Source: an uncultured Roseateles sp. (GTDB lineage: Bacteria > Pseudomonadota > Gammaproteobacteria > Burkholderiales > Burkholderiaceae_C). From it: a DNA stretch of 64,000 bases. The first letter of the stretch is position 1, and every line of letters begins with the position of its first letter. Where the stretch lies: contig NZ_CAMFJS010000014.1 of the NCBI RefSeq assembly GCF_945956965.1, forward strand, positions 1 to 64,000. Reading direction: 5' to 3'. The position numbers and the translations under genes were made by a program. Under the pieces are notes generated by a model. It had not been told where the DNA came from and ran no database searches. It saw nothing but the letters and a program-made list of their open reading frames with translations. Below are positions 23,251 to 32,226 of the stretch, in pieces.

Positions 23251-24536
23251 TGAAGCGCCGCGCTTTTTCTGCGGCGTTGGCGCTCAGCCCTGTGCTGGCG
23301 CAGGCGCAGCCTCAGCCCACCGTGCTGCGCTTCGCCTGGTGGGGCGGCGCCGCTCGGCACGAGGCCACGCTCAAGGCCATCGCCGCGTTTGAGCGCCAGC
23401 ATCCCGGCCTCAAGATCAAGGCCGAGTACATGGGCTTTAACGGTTATCTGGAGCGACTCACCACCCAGATCGCCGGCGGCTCCGAGCCCGACATCATGCA
23501 GATCAACTGGGCCTGGCTGGCCATGTTCAGCAAGCGCGGCAATGGCTTCGCGGATCTGAACCGCCATGCGAATGTGCTGGCCCTGGACCAGTTCCGCGCC
23601 GACGATCTGGCCGCCGGCATGGTGGGCGGCAAGTTGAACGCCTTGCCCACCTCCTACAGCGCGCGCGTGATGCTGTGGAACGAGGCTGCGTTCAAACGCG
23701 CTGGCGTGCCCCTGCCGCGCACCTGGGACGAGCTCTTTGCCGCCGGCCCGCTGTTCAAGCAGCGGCTGGGGCCGCAAGCCTATCCGCTGGACGGCGAGCT
23801 CTACGACATGATGCTGCTGGCCCAGGCCTGGGTGCAGCAAAAGTACGGCACGCCCTATGTGGACCCGCTGAGCCCGCGCGTGGCCATGAGCGAGGCGGCA
23901 GCCTTGGACTGGGTGCGCATCTACCGTCGCTTGGTGGATGAGCATGTGGCCACGCCGCTGCCGCTGCGCGCCAGCTTAGGGGGCGCCGACAAACCGACCG
24001 AACAGCAGCAGGACTGGGTGGTGGGAAACTGGGCCGGCAACTTCACCTGGGATTCCGCCATTCCCTTGCGCGCGGCCACCCTCAATCGCGAGCAGAAACT
24101 GGCGCTGGGTGATTTTCCAACCCTGCCTGACGCCAAGACCAGCGGCATGTTCGGCCGACCCACGGTGATGCTGGCGATGGGGCGCAATACCAAGCAGCCC
24201 GAGCTGGCCGCACACTTCATCAACTACCTGCTCACCGACCCCGATGCGGCATTGATCCTCGGCAAGACGCGCGGCGTACCGGCCTCCGCGCGGCAGTTCG
24301 AGGTGTTGGCCAAGGCCAAGAAGCTGCCTGCCATGGAGTTGGCCGCGCATGAGCAGATCAAGGCCCAGCGCGAGGCCGGGCGCGTGCCCGTACCGGCGCC
24401 GCTGTTTGAGCATGCGCGCCTGCACAAGTTCATGCGCGAGGTCTTTGAGACCGTCGCCTACGGCAAGACCAGCAACGAGGCCGCTGCCCGCCGCTTGCTT
24501 GATGAAGGCAATGCCCTGTTGAAGCGAATCAAATAG
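23250..24536 (+). CDS. togB: oligogalacturonide ABC transporter substrate-binding protein, TogB type
   Basis: A 428-residue extracellular solute-binding protein family 1 member with a short signal peptide (MKRRAFSAALALSPVLAQAQ). The mature part shows the class hallmark TVLRFAWWGG, FERQHPGLKIKAEYMGF, TTQIAGGSEPDIMQINWAW and the late helix FINYLLTDPDAALILG. It delivers substrate to TogMN in the periplasm. ATG 23250 overlaps the togA stop. It lies 8 bp before the oligogalacturonate lyase gene. Similar proteins bind other oligosaccharides; galacturonides are inferred from the locus. Confidence 0.88.
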   Translation: MKRRAFSAALALSPVLAQAQPQPTVLRFAWWGGAARHEATLKAIAAFERQHPGLKIKAEYMGFNGYLERLTTQIAGGSEPDIMQINWAWLAMFSKRGNGFADLNRHANVLALDQFRADDLAAGMVGGKLNALPTSYSARVMLWNEAAFKRAGVPLPRTWDELFAAGPLFKQRLGPQAYPLDGELYDMMLLAQAWVQQKYGTPYVDPLSPRVAMSEAAALDWVRIYRRLVDEHVATPLPLRASLGGADKPTEQQQDWVVGNWAGNFTWDSAIPLRAATLNREQKLALGDFPTLPDAKTSGMFGRPTVMLAMGRNTKQPELAAHFINYLLTDPDAALILGKTRGVPASARQFEVLAKAKKLPAMELAAHEQIKAQREAGRVPVPAPLFEHARLHKFMREVFETVAYGKTSNEAAARRLLDEGNALLKRIK

Positions 24537-24544
24537 AGAAGCCC

Positions 24545-25696
24545 ATGAAGCACCACAGCCGACAACTCAGCTTTGAGACCCGCCAGGACCCGGACACCGG
24601 CGCTCGCGTCACCCGCCTGACCCCGGCAGACGTCACCTGCCATCGCAACTACTTCTACCAAAAGTGTTTCACCAACGACGGCGAGCGCCTGATCTTCGGC
24701 GCCGAGTTCGGGCCCGGCAGTGACTGGAACTATCACCTGCTGGACCTGCGCAGCCAGGTGGCCACCCAGCTCACCGACCAAGCCGGAGAGAACACCTTCG
24801 GCGGTTTTCTCAGCCCCGACGATAGGCATCTCTACTTTGTGCGCGCCGAGCGGCAACTGATTCGCCTGGCCTTGAATGATCTGAGCGAAGAGGTGGTCTA
24901 CACCGTGCCACAGGGCTGGGTGGGCTATGGCACCTGGGTCTCCAACAGCGCCTGCACCCAGATGGTGGGCATTGAGATCCATGCGGACGATTGGTTCCCG
25001 CTGTCGGACTGGCAGAAGTTCCACCAGATGTTCCACGCCAAGCCGCGCTGCCGCTTGATTCGCATCGATCTGGCCACCGGCGCGCGCGAGATCATTCTGG
25101 AGAAGCAGGGCTGGCTGGGCCATCCGCAATACCGCCCATTCGACGACAACACCGTGGCTTACTGCCACGAGGGTCCGCACGACCTGGTGGACGCGCGCAT
25201 GTGGTTCATCAACGAAGACGGCACGAATATGCGCTGCGGCAAGCAGCATCTCGAGGGCGAGGCTTGCACGCATGAGTTCTGGGTTCCGGACGGCTCGGCC
25301 ATGATTTACGTCTCTTACCTCAAGGGCCAGAGCGACCGTTGGATTTGTTCATTAGACCCGGTCACGCTGGAAAGCAAGCGCCTGACCCTGATGCCGCCGT
25401 GCTCGCACCTGATGAGTAATTTCGACGGCACGCTCTTGATCGGCGATGGCTGCGATTCACCCGCCGATGTGGCCGACACCAGCAGCCACCAGATCAAGAC
25501 CGACCCCTATCTGCACCTCTTCGATCTCAAGGCCGGCACGGAGCGCGAGGTCGCGCGTCATGACAGCAGCTGGCGCGTCTACAAGGGCAACCGCCAAGTC
25601 ACGCATCCGCATCCCAGCTTCACGCCGGACCAGCGCCAAGTGCTTTACAGCTCGGACTGCGACGGCGAGCCGGCGCTCTTTCTGGCGGATCTTTGA
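24545..25696 (+). CDS. ogl: oligogalacturonate lyase (PL22)
   Basis: A 383-residue cytoplasmic enzyme with no signal peptide and the full PL22 seven-bladed propeller. It cleaves digalacturonate and unsaturated digalacturonate by beta-elimination to uronate monomers. Recognisable segments are QDPDTGARVTRLTPADVTCHRNYFYQ broken into DTGARVTRLT and CHRNYFYQKCFT, GFLSPDDRHLYFVR, GHPQYRPFDDNTVAYCHEGP (metal-site His/Gln), CTHEFWVPDG and NRQVTHPHPSFTPD with the conserved His cluster. The stop overlaps the pectinesterase ATG (TGATG). Its products go to KdgF/KduI and, for saturated galacturonate, to Udh. Confidence 0.95.
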   Translation: MKHHSRQLSFETRQDPDTGARVTRLTPADVTCHRNYFYQKCFTNDGERLIFGAEFGPGSDWNYHLLDLRSQVATQLTDQAGENTFGGFLSPDDRHLYFVRAERQLIRLALNDLSEEVVYTVPQGWVGYGTWVSNSACTQMVGIEIHADDWFPLSDWQKFHQMFHAKPRCRLIRIDLATGAREIILEKQGWLGHPQYRPFDDNTVAYCHEGPHDLVDARMWFINEDGTNMRCGKQHLEGEACTHEFWVPDGSAMIYVSYLKGQSDRWICSLDPVTLESKRLTLMPPCSHLMSNFDGTLLIGDGCDSPADVADTSSHQIKTDPYLHLFDLKAGTEREVARHDSSWRVYKGNRQVTHPHPSFTPDQRQVLYSSDCDGEPALFLADL

Positions 25697-26826
25697 TGCG
25701 GCGCTGGCTCGGGCTAATGCTGATGATGTGCGGCATTGCGCAAGCTCAGTTGCTGGCGCAGGACCGTCCGCAGCTCTCGGATTCGCAAGCCGCCGCGATG
25801 ACGCAAGCCGACTATCTTGGAGATTGGCATCCGCCCGCGCTGCAGGCGCAGCACTGGCGCGCGGACTTCATCGTGGCTGCCGACGGCAGCGGCAGCCATC
25901 GCAGCCTGCAGGCCGCCATTGACGCCCTACCGGCGCAAGGCCGGCGCCACTACATCCAGCTCAAGCCCGGCCGCTACCGCGAGCAGGTGTGCGCCCATGA
26001 CAAGGCGCCGTTCACGCTCTATGGCCAGATGGGTGATGCGGCAGCCGTGCAGATCGTGCATGGGCATTTCAGTTCCGAGCCCAAGGCGGTGGGCACGCCT
26101 GCCAATCGCTGCACGCCGGACCTTGCCGCCAGCCAGTACGGCACCGCCGGCAGCGCCACCTTGGCGATCTTCAGCGATGACGTTCAGCTGGCGCACTTGA
26201 GCGTGGTGAACGATGCCATGGACGCGGTGCGCGAAGGCCAGGGCTACCCGCCGGCGGTGGGTGAGAGCGGCGGCGCGCAAGCCGTGGCCTTGATGACCGA
26301 GGGGGACCGATTGCAGTTGCAGGATGTGCGCCTGCTGGGCCATCAGGACACCTTTTTTGTGCGCGCCAAAGCGCAAGGTGGCGCTGCCCGCGTGTGGGTG
26401 CAGGCCAGCTGGATCGCGGGTGACGTGGACTTCATCTTCGGCAATGGCACCCTGGTGATCAGCGACAGCACCCTGCTCAGCCGCGCCGGCCGCCGCGTGC
26501 CGGGCAGCGGGGGCTATGTGCTTGCGCCCAGCACGGCGCCGCAGCAGGCCTATGGCATGCTGGTGCAGCGCAGCCGCTTGCTGGCTGAAGCCGGGGTGGC
26601 GCCAGCCAGCATTGCGCTCGGGCGCGCCTGGGATGCCGGCGTGGGCCGTGGCGCTTGGCAGGCGGGCGTGTCGCCAAACGGCCAGGCCCTGATCCGTGAC
26701 AGCTTGCTTGGCCCGCATCTGCGCGGCTGGGGGGCGTCCACCTCGCGGCGTCCTTTTGATGCCGCGACGCAGCGTCTCAGTGAATACCGTAACCAGTTGA
26801 CCGTGGACTCAGGCCTCGCACAGTAG
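25696..26826 (+). CDS. pemA: secreted pectinesterase (pectin methylesterase, CE8)
   Basis: A 376-residue protein with signal peptide MRRWLGLMLMMCGIAQAQ. It is a right-handed beta-helix CE8 enzyme that demethylates pectin so that pectate lyase can cut. Catalytic elements are ADGSGSHRSLQAAIDALP (N-terminal signature), GHQDTFFVRAK (acid/base Asp), AGDVDFIFGNGTLV (nucleophile Asp) and IALGRAWDAG (conserved Arg/Trp). Length and motifs are complete. ATG 25696 overlaps the ogl stop, an odd coupling of an exported enzyme to a cytoplasmic one. Symbol by function only. Confidence 0.93.
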   Translation: MRRWLGLMLMMCGIAQAQLLAQDRPQLSDSQAAAMTQADYLGDWHPPALQAQHWRADFIVAADGSGSHRSLQAAIDALPAQGRRHYIQLKPGRYREQVCAHDKAPFTLYGQMGDAAAVQIVHGHFSSEPKAVGTPANRCTPDLAASQYGTAGSATLAIFSDDVQLAHLSVVNDAMDAVREGQGYPPAVGESGGAQAVALMTEGDRLQLQDVRLLGHQDTFFVRAKAQGGAARVWVQASWIAGDVDFIFGNGTLVISDSTLLSRAGRRVPGSGGYVLAPSTAPQQAYGMLVQRSRLLAEAGVAPASIALGRAWDAGVGRGAWQAGVSPNGQALIRDSLLGPHLRGWGASTSRRPFDAATQRLSEYRNQLTVDSGLAQ

Positions 26827-26886
26827 ACAATGGCGAACTGAAACCCACATATCCGACCGCAGCCATCAATAAGCAGCAATCAGCGC

Positions 26887-27714
26887 ATGGACGACGATTC
26901 GATTGATTCATCCAAGCAGCAGCCCGAATCGGTGGCTGCGGTGCTCAAGGTGTTTGCCATCCTGCAAGCCCTTTCGGAGCGCAGCGAAACCGGCATCTCC
27001 GAACTCTCGGTCAGGCTGGCCATGCCCAAGGCCACGGTGTATCGCTTTTTGCAGACCATGATGACCCTGGGCTATGTGCGCCAGGAGTCTGGCAGTGAGC
27101 GCTACGGCCTCACCATGAAGGTCTTCGAATTGGGCGCCAAGGCCTTGCAGTACCCGGATTTGGTGGACCTCTCCAAGCACCATATGCAAATGCTGGCCGA
27201 TGCCACCGGCGAGACCGTCCACCTGGGCACGCTGATCGACAGCGAGATCATCTATGTGCACAAGATCGACTCTCGCCACAACCTGGGCATGTATTCGCGC
27301 ATCGGTCGCCGTGCGCCTTTGCATTGCACCGCCATCGGCAAGGTGCTGATGGCTTGGGAGCATCCGCAGCGGCGCGACCGTGTGCTCGAAGGCGCGGAGT
27401 TCCAGCGCTTTCGCGACAAGACCATTGTGGATCGGGGCGAGTTCCTGGCCGAGTTGGACCGCGTCAAGGTGCAGGGCTTTGGCGAGGACCGCGAGGAGTT
27501 CGATGACCATATCCGCTGCCTCGGCATTCCCATCTTCGACCGCCTCGGCCAGCCCATTGCCGGCATGAGCGTGTCCTTCCCCAGCTTCCGCTATGACGAG
27601 GCCAAAGCGCCTGAAATCATTGCCATGCTCACAGCGGCCAGCCGGGACATTTCGACCAGACTGGGATGCACCAAGTTCCCGCTGGATGCAGGCCCTCAGG
27701 CCTCAATGCCATAG
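26887..27714 (+). CDS. kdgR: IclR-family pectin-degradation repressor KdgR
   Basis: A 275-residue IclR-family regulator strongly resembling E. coli/Dickeya KdgR. The N-terminus has PESVAAVLKVFAILQALSE and the winged-helix GISELSVRLAMPKATVYRFLQTM, then TLGYVRQESGSERYGLTMKVFELGAKAL. The effector domain has IYVHKIDSRHNLGMYSRIGRR, CTAIGKVLMAW and CLGIPIFDRLGQPIAGMSVSFP. KdgR proteins repress pectin genes and release DNA when 2-keto-3-deoxygluconate binds. It follows pemA by 60 bp and may have its own promoter. Two palindromes matching the KdgR box occur at 11450 and 18501 in divergent promoters, the expected targets. Confidence 0.94.
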   Translation: MDDDSIDSSKQQPESVAAVLKVFAILQALSERSETGISELSVRLAMPKATVYRFLQTMMTLGYVRQESGSERYGLTMKVFELGAKALQYPDLVDLSKHHMQMLADATGETVHLGTLIDSEIIYVHKIDSRHNLGMYSRIGRRAPLHCTAIGKVLMAWEHPQRRDRVLEGAEFQRFRDKTIVDRGEFLAELDRVKVQGFGEDREEFDDHIRCLGIPIFDRLGQPIAGMSVSFPSFRYDEAKAPEIIAMLTAASRDISTRLGCTKFPLDAGPQASMP

Positions 27715-27793
27715 TTGCTGTTGTGCGCCGAGGCCAAGCGGCACGCCATGAGCCGGGCGGGGGGCTTTAGCCCGACTCGATGGCGCGGTGCCG

Positions 27794-28819
27794 TCATTCG
27801 GCAGGCGCAGATTCCGTGTTCTCGGTGTTCTCTGTATGCCGCTCAGGCTCTGTGCTGCGGAGGATTTCATTCAGGACGGATGTGGCGTAATTGCCGGCAC
27901 GCAGAGAGAAGCTGAGCACCAGTTGATCGGCTTGCAGCCATTCCCATGACAGCTCCGCCGGGATCGCCACCAGGGAGCGGCGATCCTGATCCAGGCCGGC
28001 GTGCTCCATGCCGTCGCACAAAGTGGCGTGCTGTTCGGCCACGCCGTTTTCCAGGGCCTGGGCTTGATCGCTGCTCGTGACGCGGCCCCGTCCCCAGAGT
28101 GGACCGGTGGGCCGGCCCGCCTCGTCCATCACGTCGCCGGGCAGGCTCTGGCCCCAAAGACCTTGTTGAATGCGCCGCGCCAGCACTTCATTGAAGACGA
28201 AGGAGCGCACGGCCGACAAGTAGATGCCCTTTTTCTTCGGGTTGCGCACGCGAATCTCGCGCGCCAGCATGGCCCGGCCCTGCTCGACGTTGCCGCCCTC
28301 ATGGCCGAAGCGCTGTGCGCCGAAGTAATTGGGTACCCCCTGTGTCGCCACGGCCTGCAAATTGGCTTCGATGGCCTTGCGATCGCCAGCGACCTCACGC
28401 AGCACGATGCGGAAATGATTGCCAAGCAGATCACCGGGGCGCAGCTTTTTTACATGGCGGCTTTGGCTCAAGACCTTGAATTCCGGGTGCTGAAGCAGGG
28501 TCAGGTCTGGCGTTTCGCCTTTGGGAAAATAGATGCTGAACCACTGGCGGGTGATGGCATAACGGTCTTTGAGGCCGGCATAGCCCACGTCTTTTTCCTG
28601 CACGCCGGCGGCTTCGGCCAGTTGCTGGGCAACGAAAGCGGTGTTGGCGCCATTCTTTTCAACGTCCAGCCAGATGTGTTCGCCTTCACCGGAAGGGAGC
28701 TGCAGCGGCAGTTCGGTCACGATGAAATCCTCATTGAGGCATTTCAGGGTGGCGCTGGCGCCGCTGGCCGGATAGGCATGGGGCCATTGCGGCAAGCTTG
28801 TGTAGGGTGCGTCGGTCAT
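27794..28819 (-). CDS. truD: tRNA pseudouridine(13) synthase TruD
   Basis: A 341-residue TruD-family pseudouridine synthase modifying U13 of tRNA-Glu. Motifs are KCLNEDFIVTELP near the N-terminus, the catalytic GYAGLKDRYAITRQWFS with the nucleophilic Asp, GNHFRIVLREV, VPNYFGAQRFG and RSFVFNEVLARRI. The C-terminus carries an unusual acidic tail (RHTENTENTESAPAE), a low-complexity extension with no known role. It is convergent with kdgR, marking the right edge of the pectin locus. Confidence 0.95.
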   Translation of the reverse strand: MTDAPYTSLPQWPHAYPASGASATLKCLNEDFIVTELPLQLPSGEGEHIWLDVEKNGANTAFVAQQLAEAAGVQEKDVGYAGLKDRYAITRQWFSIYFPKGETPDLTLLQHPEFKVLSQSRHVKKLRPGDLLGNHFRIVLREVAGDRKAIEANLQAVATQGVPNYFGAQRFGHEGGNVEQGRAMLAREIRVRNPKKKGIYLSAVRSFVFNEVLARRIQQGLWGQSLPGDVMDEAGRPTGPLWGRGRVTSSDQAQALENGVAEQHATLCDGMEHAGLDQDRRSLVAIPAELSWEWLQADQLVLSFSLRAGNYATSVLNEILRSTEPERHTENTENTESAPAE

Positions 28820-28981
28820 GAGCGGTCTGGCGGTGGCTTTGTAGAGTGGGACGGGCTGTCAAACCGACCAGGGGGTGTCCGGGACGCGATTGTCCCCCGT
28901 CTGCGCGCACGCAAGCTCAGCCCCGCAGCGCTGCATCGGGCGGGGCCTCGTTCTTCTTTCTCTTGGTTGCTGGCTGAGGTC

Positions 28982-30055
28982 TTACTTGAAGCCTTCGTCA
29001 AACTGCACCGCGCCATCCTCGCGGAAGTCCTCCAGCGGCCGCTCGTCCTTGGGCGTCATGGCTTCCAGCTGTTCGCCCAGCTTGGCGACCTGGTCATGCC
29101 AGTAGTTGGAACTGCCGAACCAGGGGAAGGCCAGCGGGAAGGCGGGGTCGTCCCAGCGCTTGGCCAGCCAGGCGCTGTGGTGGATCATGCGCAGGGTGCG
29201 CAGTGGCTCGATCAGGCGCAGCTCGCGGCGGTCGAATTCGGCCACGGTTTCATAACCTTCTAACACCCATGACAGCTGCTGGCGCGCGGCCTGTTCATCG
29301 CCGGACAGCAGCATCCACAGATCCTGCACCGCCGGGCCGGTCACTGCGTCATCCAGGTCGACGAAGTGCGGGCCGTGGTCGGGCGTCCAGAGGATGTTGC
29401 CGGGATGACAGTCGCCGTGCAGGCGCAATGTTTGCAGGTCCGGAATGGCGTCGAAGCTTTGTTGGATGCAGGCCAAACAGGCTTGCGCCATTGCATCCCA
29501 GGCCGGCAAGACTTCGATGGGAATGCAGTCCAGGTCCAGCAGCAACTGGCGGGCAAGGTGTCCGGGTTGCGCGCCGACCCAGCTCAGGCGATGTTCGAAG
29601 GGGCGCTGGCGGCCGACATTGTGCAAACGGCCCAGCAATCGGCCTATCCAGCTCAGCACCTCGCGGTCTTCCAGCTCAGGCGCGCGGCCGCCTTGGCGCG
29701 GCGTGACGGCAAAGCGCTGGCCGCCAAAATGCGCCAGGGTTGCCGGCTCACCCGCCAGCGTCAGCTGGGCTTTGACATCGCTGAGCGTCCACGGCGCAGC
29801 CACAGGCACCTCGGCATCGGCCAGTTCGCGCGCGAACTGGTGCTCTTCCAGAATCTGCGCATCGCTCCAGCGACCCGGTCGATAGAACTTGGCCACGGCA
29901 ATACGGCTGTCCTCCAGATGCACTTGCAGCACCCGGTTTTCATACGAGTTCAGCTGCAGCATGCGGCCATCACCAAACAGGCCGGCAGCGTCGAGCGCGT
30001 CCAGCATGAATTCAGGCGTCAGGGCGGCAAAGGAGCGATTGGGGTCAGTGTTCAT
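28982..30055 (-). CDS. srkA: stress-response Ser/Thr protein kinase SrkA (YihE family)
   Basis: A 357-residue aminoglycoside-phosphotransferase-like kinase of the SrkA/YihE family, which counters stress-induced cell death in E. coli. It shows VLQVHLEDSRIAVAKFYRPGRW split as the ATP-Lys region AVAKFYRPGRW, EEHQFARELADAEVPVAAP, the catalytic loop LRLHGDCHPGNILW and metal-binding FVDLDDAVTGPAVQDLW. ATG 30055 (MNTDPNRSF) is preferred over TTG 30058. The start codon lies only 6 bp from a U-tailed hairpin that terminates upstream minus-strand transcription, so its promoter must overlap or lie very near that hairpin, or readthrough must supply it. Confidence 0.93.
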   Translation of the reverse strand: MNTDPNRSFAALTPEFMLDALDAAGLFGDGRMLQLNSYENRVLQVHLEDSRIAVAKFYRPGRWSDAQILEEHQFARELADAEVPVAAPWTLSDVKAQLTLAGEPATLAHFGGQRFAVTPRQGGRAPELEDREVLSWIGRLLGRLHNVGRQRPFEHRLSWVGAQPGHLARQLLLDLDCIPIEVLPAWDAMAQACLACIQQSFDAIPDLQTLRLHGDCHPGNILWTPDHGPHFVDLDDAVTGPAVQDLWMLLSGDEQAARQQLSWVLEGYETVAEFDRRELRLIEPLRTLRMIHHSAWLAKRWDDPAFPLAFPWFGSSNYWHDQVAKLGEQLEAMTPKDERPLEDFREDGAVQFDEGFK

Positions 30056-30060
30056 CAATG

Positions 30061-30094
30061 AAAAACGGCGCCGACCATATGGGCGGGCGCCGTT
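30061..30094 (-). terminator. intrinsic terminator just upstream of srkA
   Basis: On the minus strand a 9-bp stem AACGGCGCC/GGCGCCGTT (plus-strand arms 30064-30072 and 30086-30094) is followed by five T. It would end transcripts from the DUF2726 gene at 30149 and finishes six bases before the srkA ATG. Confidence 0.75.
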
Positions 30095-30148
30095 CTCAGT
30101 ATCGCAGGCTATGCCGGCCGACCGGCTTGCTTGGGGTCTATCTGAGTT

Positions 30149-31009
30149 CTACCTGGGGCTGTGGTTGCCGTAGCGGGGTGAGTCCACCACCATGCCGACG
30201 ATGTCGTTGGGCGCTTCGTCCGGGTAGTGCGAGTCAGCGCTCAGCGCTTCGGCAAAAGCTGGCGAAATAGGCAGGCCGGCGCGAGCGCCGCTAGCCATGG
30301 CGGTGCGAGCTGGGCGCAGCGGCTCCAGGCCTGTTTGCGGGTCGATCCGGCTGTCGGGGGCGAAGAAGGAGTCGTTGAACATGGACGAGTCCTGCCACAG
30401 GTCCTGACCTTGGCGCCCTGTCACTGACCGGCCGCCCATGGCCGCTCTGGCAGGCATGCTGCGCGGGCGCATGGCGGCGGCGCTGCCGCTGCTGGGGGCC
30501 GCCTGCGGCCCGCGTGACTGGCTATTGCTATAGGGCACCAAGAGTTGCAACTCGGCGGCGCTGGGCAGGTTGTCCATCGGGCAGCGCAAATAACGCACCC
30601 GGCAAGCGCCCAGCACGGATTGCTTGATTTGCAGGCTGCGGCTCGAAATGCCGCGGTCGCTGTCCAGATCCACGGCCGCCAAAACCCGGCCGTTAGGGCT
30701 GCAGATGGCAAAGGTGACGTGGATGGCGCCCAGCAATTCGAACCAGTAACGCACTTCTTGCGCTTCGGTGGGTTGGCAAAAGCGCACCAGCGGCAGCTTG
30801 GACAAGATGATGTGGTGGGGCAGGGCCTCTTTGAGCAGGCGGTAGACCCGGCGCTCATCGGCACTGAACACCGGCCGCGCGGTCAAAGCCCATTCCGAGG
30901 GCAGCGGTTTGCTGCCGTGAGGCTTTCGACGCAGTGACCAAATCAGAGCGCAGCCCAATGCCATGCAGGCAAGGGCAAAGGCGATCGTCCACAAATTGGC
31001 GGTTGGCAT
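30149..31009 (-). CDS. membrane-anchored DUF2726-like protein
   Basis: A 286-residue protein with one N-terminal membrane span (LWTIAFALACMALGCALIWSL), followed by a domain of about residues 45-150 (RPVFSADERRVYRLLKEALP, ILSKLPLVRFC, VDLDSDRG) that resembles DUF2726. That domain belongs to a restriction-endonuclease-like fold group. The rest (residues about 160-286) is low-complexity Ser/Ala/Pro-rich and probably disordered. ATG 31009 (MPTANLW) is chosen since the upstream codon is TTG. The function is unknown. The orientation matches neighbouring GNAT and srkA genes, but spacing and a terminator suggest separate transcription. Confidence 0.75.
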   Translation of the reverse strand: MPTANLWTIAFALACMALGCALIWSLRRKPHGSKPLPSEWALTARPVFSADERRVYRLLKEALPHHIILSKLPLVRFCQPTEAQEVRYWFELLGAIHVTFAICSPNGRVLAAVDLDSDRGISSRSLQIKQSVLGACRVRYLRCPMDNLPSAAELQLLVPYSNSQSRGPQAAPSSGSAAAMRPRSMPARAAMGGRSVTGRQGQDLWQDSSMFNDSFFAPDSRIDPQTGLEPLRPARTAMASGARAGLPISPAFAEALSADSHYPDEAPNDIVGMVVDSPRYGNHSPR

Positions 31010-31151
31010 ATTCCCTCGGCAGCGCAACTGTCGTTACTGCGCCTGCTTTGGGGCGCTTGAGCGGCAATGTAGCGGAGTTTCGTGAGAATTGCCCTCATGG
31101 CAAGCCCGCGGAAGCGCCCCCGAATCAGGGGGGTGAACTAGGCAGCCAAGC

Positions 31152-31907
31152 CTAATGTTCGGCGGTCTTGCCGCCCGATTCCAGCTTGGACTTCACCTCG
31201 GCCACACCGTCCAGGATGTCGCCGAAGACGCGAACATGGCGTTTGAACTGGAAGTCCAGTTCTGCCAAGTGGCGTTCCACCGCCTCGCCCACGTGTGACG
31301 ACACCGTGTCGGGCGGCAGGCGCAGCCAAGCCTCGGACTCCGAGCCGTCGCGCTCCACGGTGGCGCCGGCATTGCGGGCGATCTTCAGCATGGCGCCGTT
31401 TTCGCTCAGGGCATGGATGAACAAGGTGTCGATGCCGCGATTGCGCGCATGCAGCGCCGCTCGCTCAAACAAGCGTGCGCCGAAACCGCGGCCACGCACC
31501 TGCTGCGATACCGAGACGCCGAACTCTGCCATCGCGGGCTGGCCCGCACGCTGCGGCCGCGGGGCGTAGGCCAAATGCGCCATCGAGACCAATTCCAGGC
31601 GTCGATTGAAGATGCCCAGCACCTCGTCGCGCTCGAAGTCCAGGGCCATTGCGTAACGGCTGATCTGCTCATCGGAGGCCGGGTAGCCAAAGCGCAGATA
31701 GCGGTCACGATCATTGAGCAGCAGCAGATGCTGGGCAATGCGATGGCGGTGGCGGCGCGCCAGCGACCGAATCGGCACCCACGACGACAGCCGGCCAAGC
31801 GCAGCGCTCGGACTCCACAAGGGCACGCCAGTCGGCGAGGCCGCCTCTGGGCTGGTCTCGGCTGGAATTGCTGTGGGTTCTGGGGGTGCTGATGGCGTGG
31901 TTTTCAT
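31152..31907 (-). CDS. GNAT-family N-acetyltransferase
   Basis: A 251-residue protein. The central domain (about residues 60-180) has the GNAT acetyl-CoA signature VSQQVRGRGFGARLFERAALHARNRG seen as QQVRGRGFGARLFERAA, and FIHALSENGAMLKIARNAGA at its end. The N-terminal 35 residues are Pro/Ala-rich and the C-terminal 50 are helical. ATG 31907 (MKTTPSAPP) is chosen; a longer frame would run into the rplM promoter region. The substrate is unknown. Similar proteins are annotated only as GNAT acetyltransferases. Confidence 0.85.
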   Translation of the reverse strand: MKTTPSAPPEPTAIPAETSPEAASPTGVPLWSPSAALGRLSSWVPIRSLARRHRHRIAQHLLLLNDRDRYLRFGYPASDEQISRYAMALDFERDEVLGIFNRRLELVSMAHLAYAPRPQRAGQPAMAEFGVSVSQQVRGRGFGARLFERAALHARNRGIDTLFIHALSENGAMLKIARNAGATVERDGSESEAWLRLPPDTVSSHVGEAVERHLAELDFQFKRHVRVFGDILDGVAEVKSKLESGGKTAEH

Positions 31908-32226
31908 GGCGAGAGTCGTGGCAGGACCCGGTATTAACCCTAATGCTAACCGTAGATGCCTTCGCATGCTTGGGCCGGGTTTACGAAAGGCCTCGCTTTG
32001 CACAAGCAATGCTGCTAGAATGGCGGGCTTTCCCCGATCTTGGTTGCGGGGGAAGAGGTTTTTGCGCTTGATTGTGAGAGGTCGCGAGAGCAGTGCAAGT
32101 CATGGGCCCAAAGCCTAACTGACCCAGCTGACTAATAAGCGGCACCGAACGGAAGTTGCAGGAATTCCTAAACAACCATACGACGTTTGCTTCAGCTCAG
32201 CTGGGGTGAACATTCGAAAGAAACTC
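31908..32226 (+). promoter_or_regulatory. 319-bp gene-free region with the rplM promoter and long 5' leader
   Basis: An extended -10, TGCTAGAAT (32013-32021), would start transcription near 32028 and give a 5' leader of about 200 nt before rplM. No convincing -35 is seen at 17 bp. The leader has no coding frame that looks real. Long leaders of ribosomal operons often bind a ribosomal protein, but I see no recognisable autoregulatory structure. Confidence 0.5.

Noticed and set aside
26827-26886. Possible third KdgR box before kdgR (GAAACCCACATATCC)
   Set aside because: Only one half-site matches; there is no inverted GTTTC partner at the right distance.
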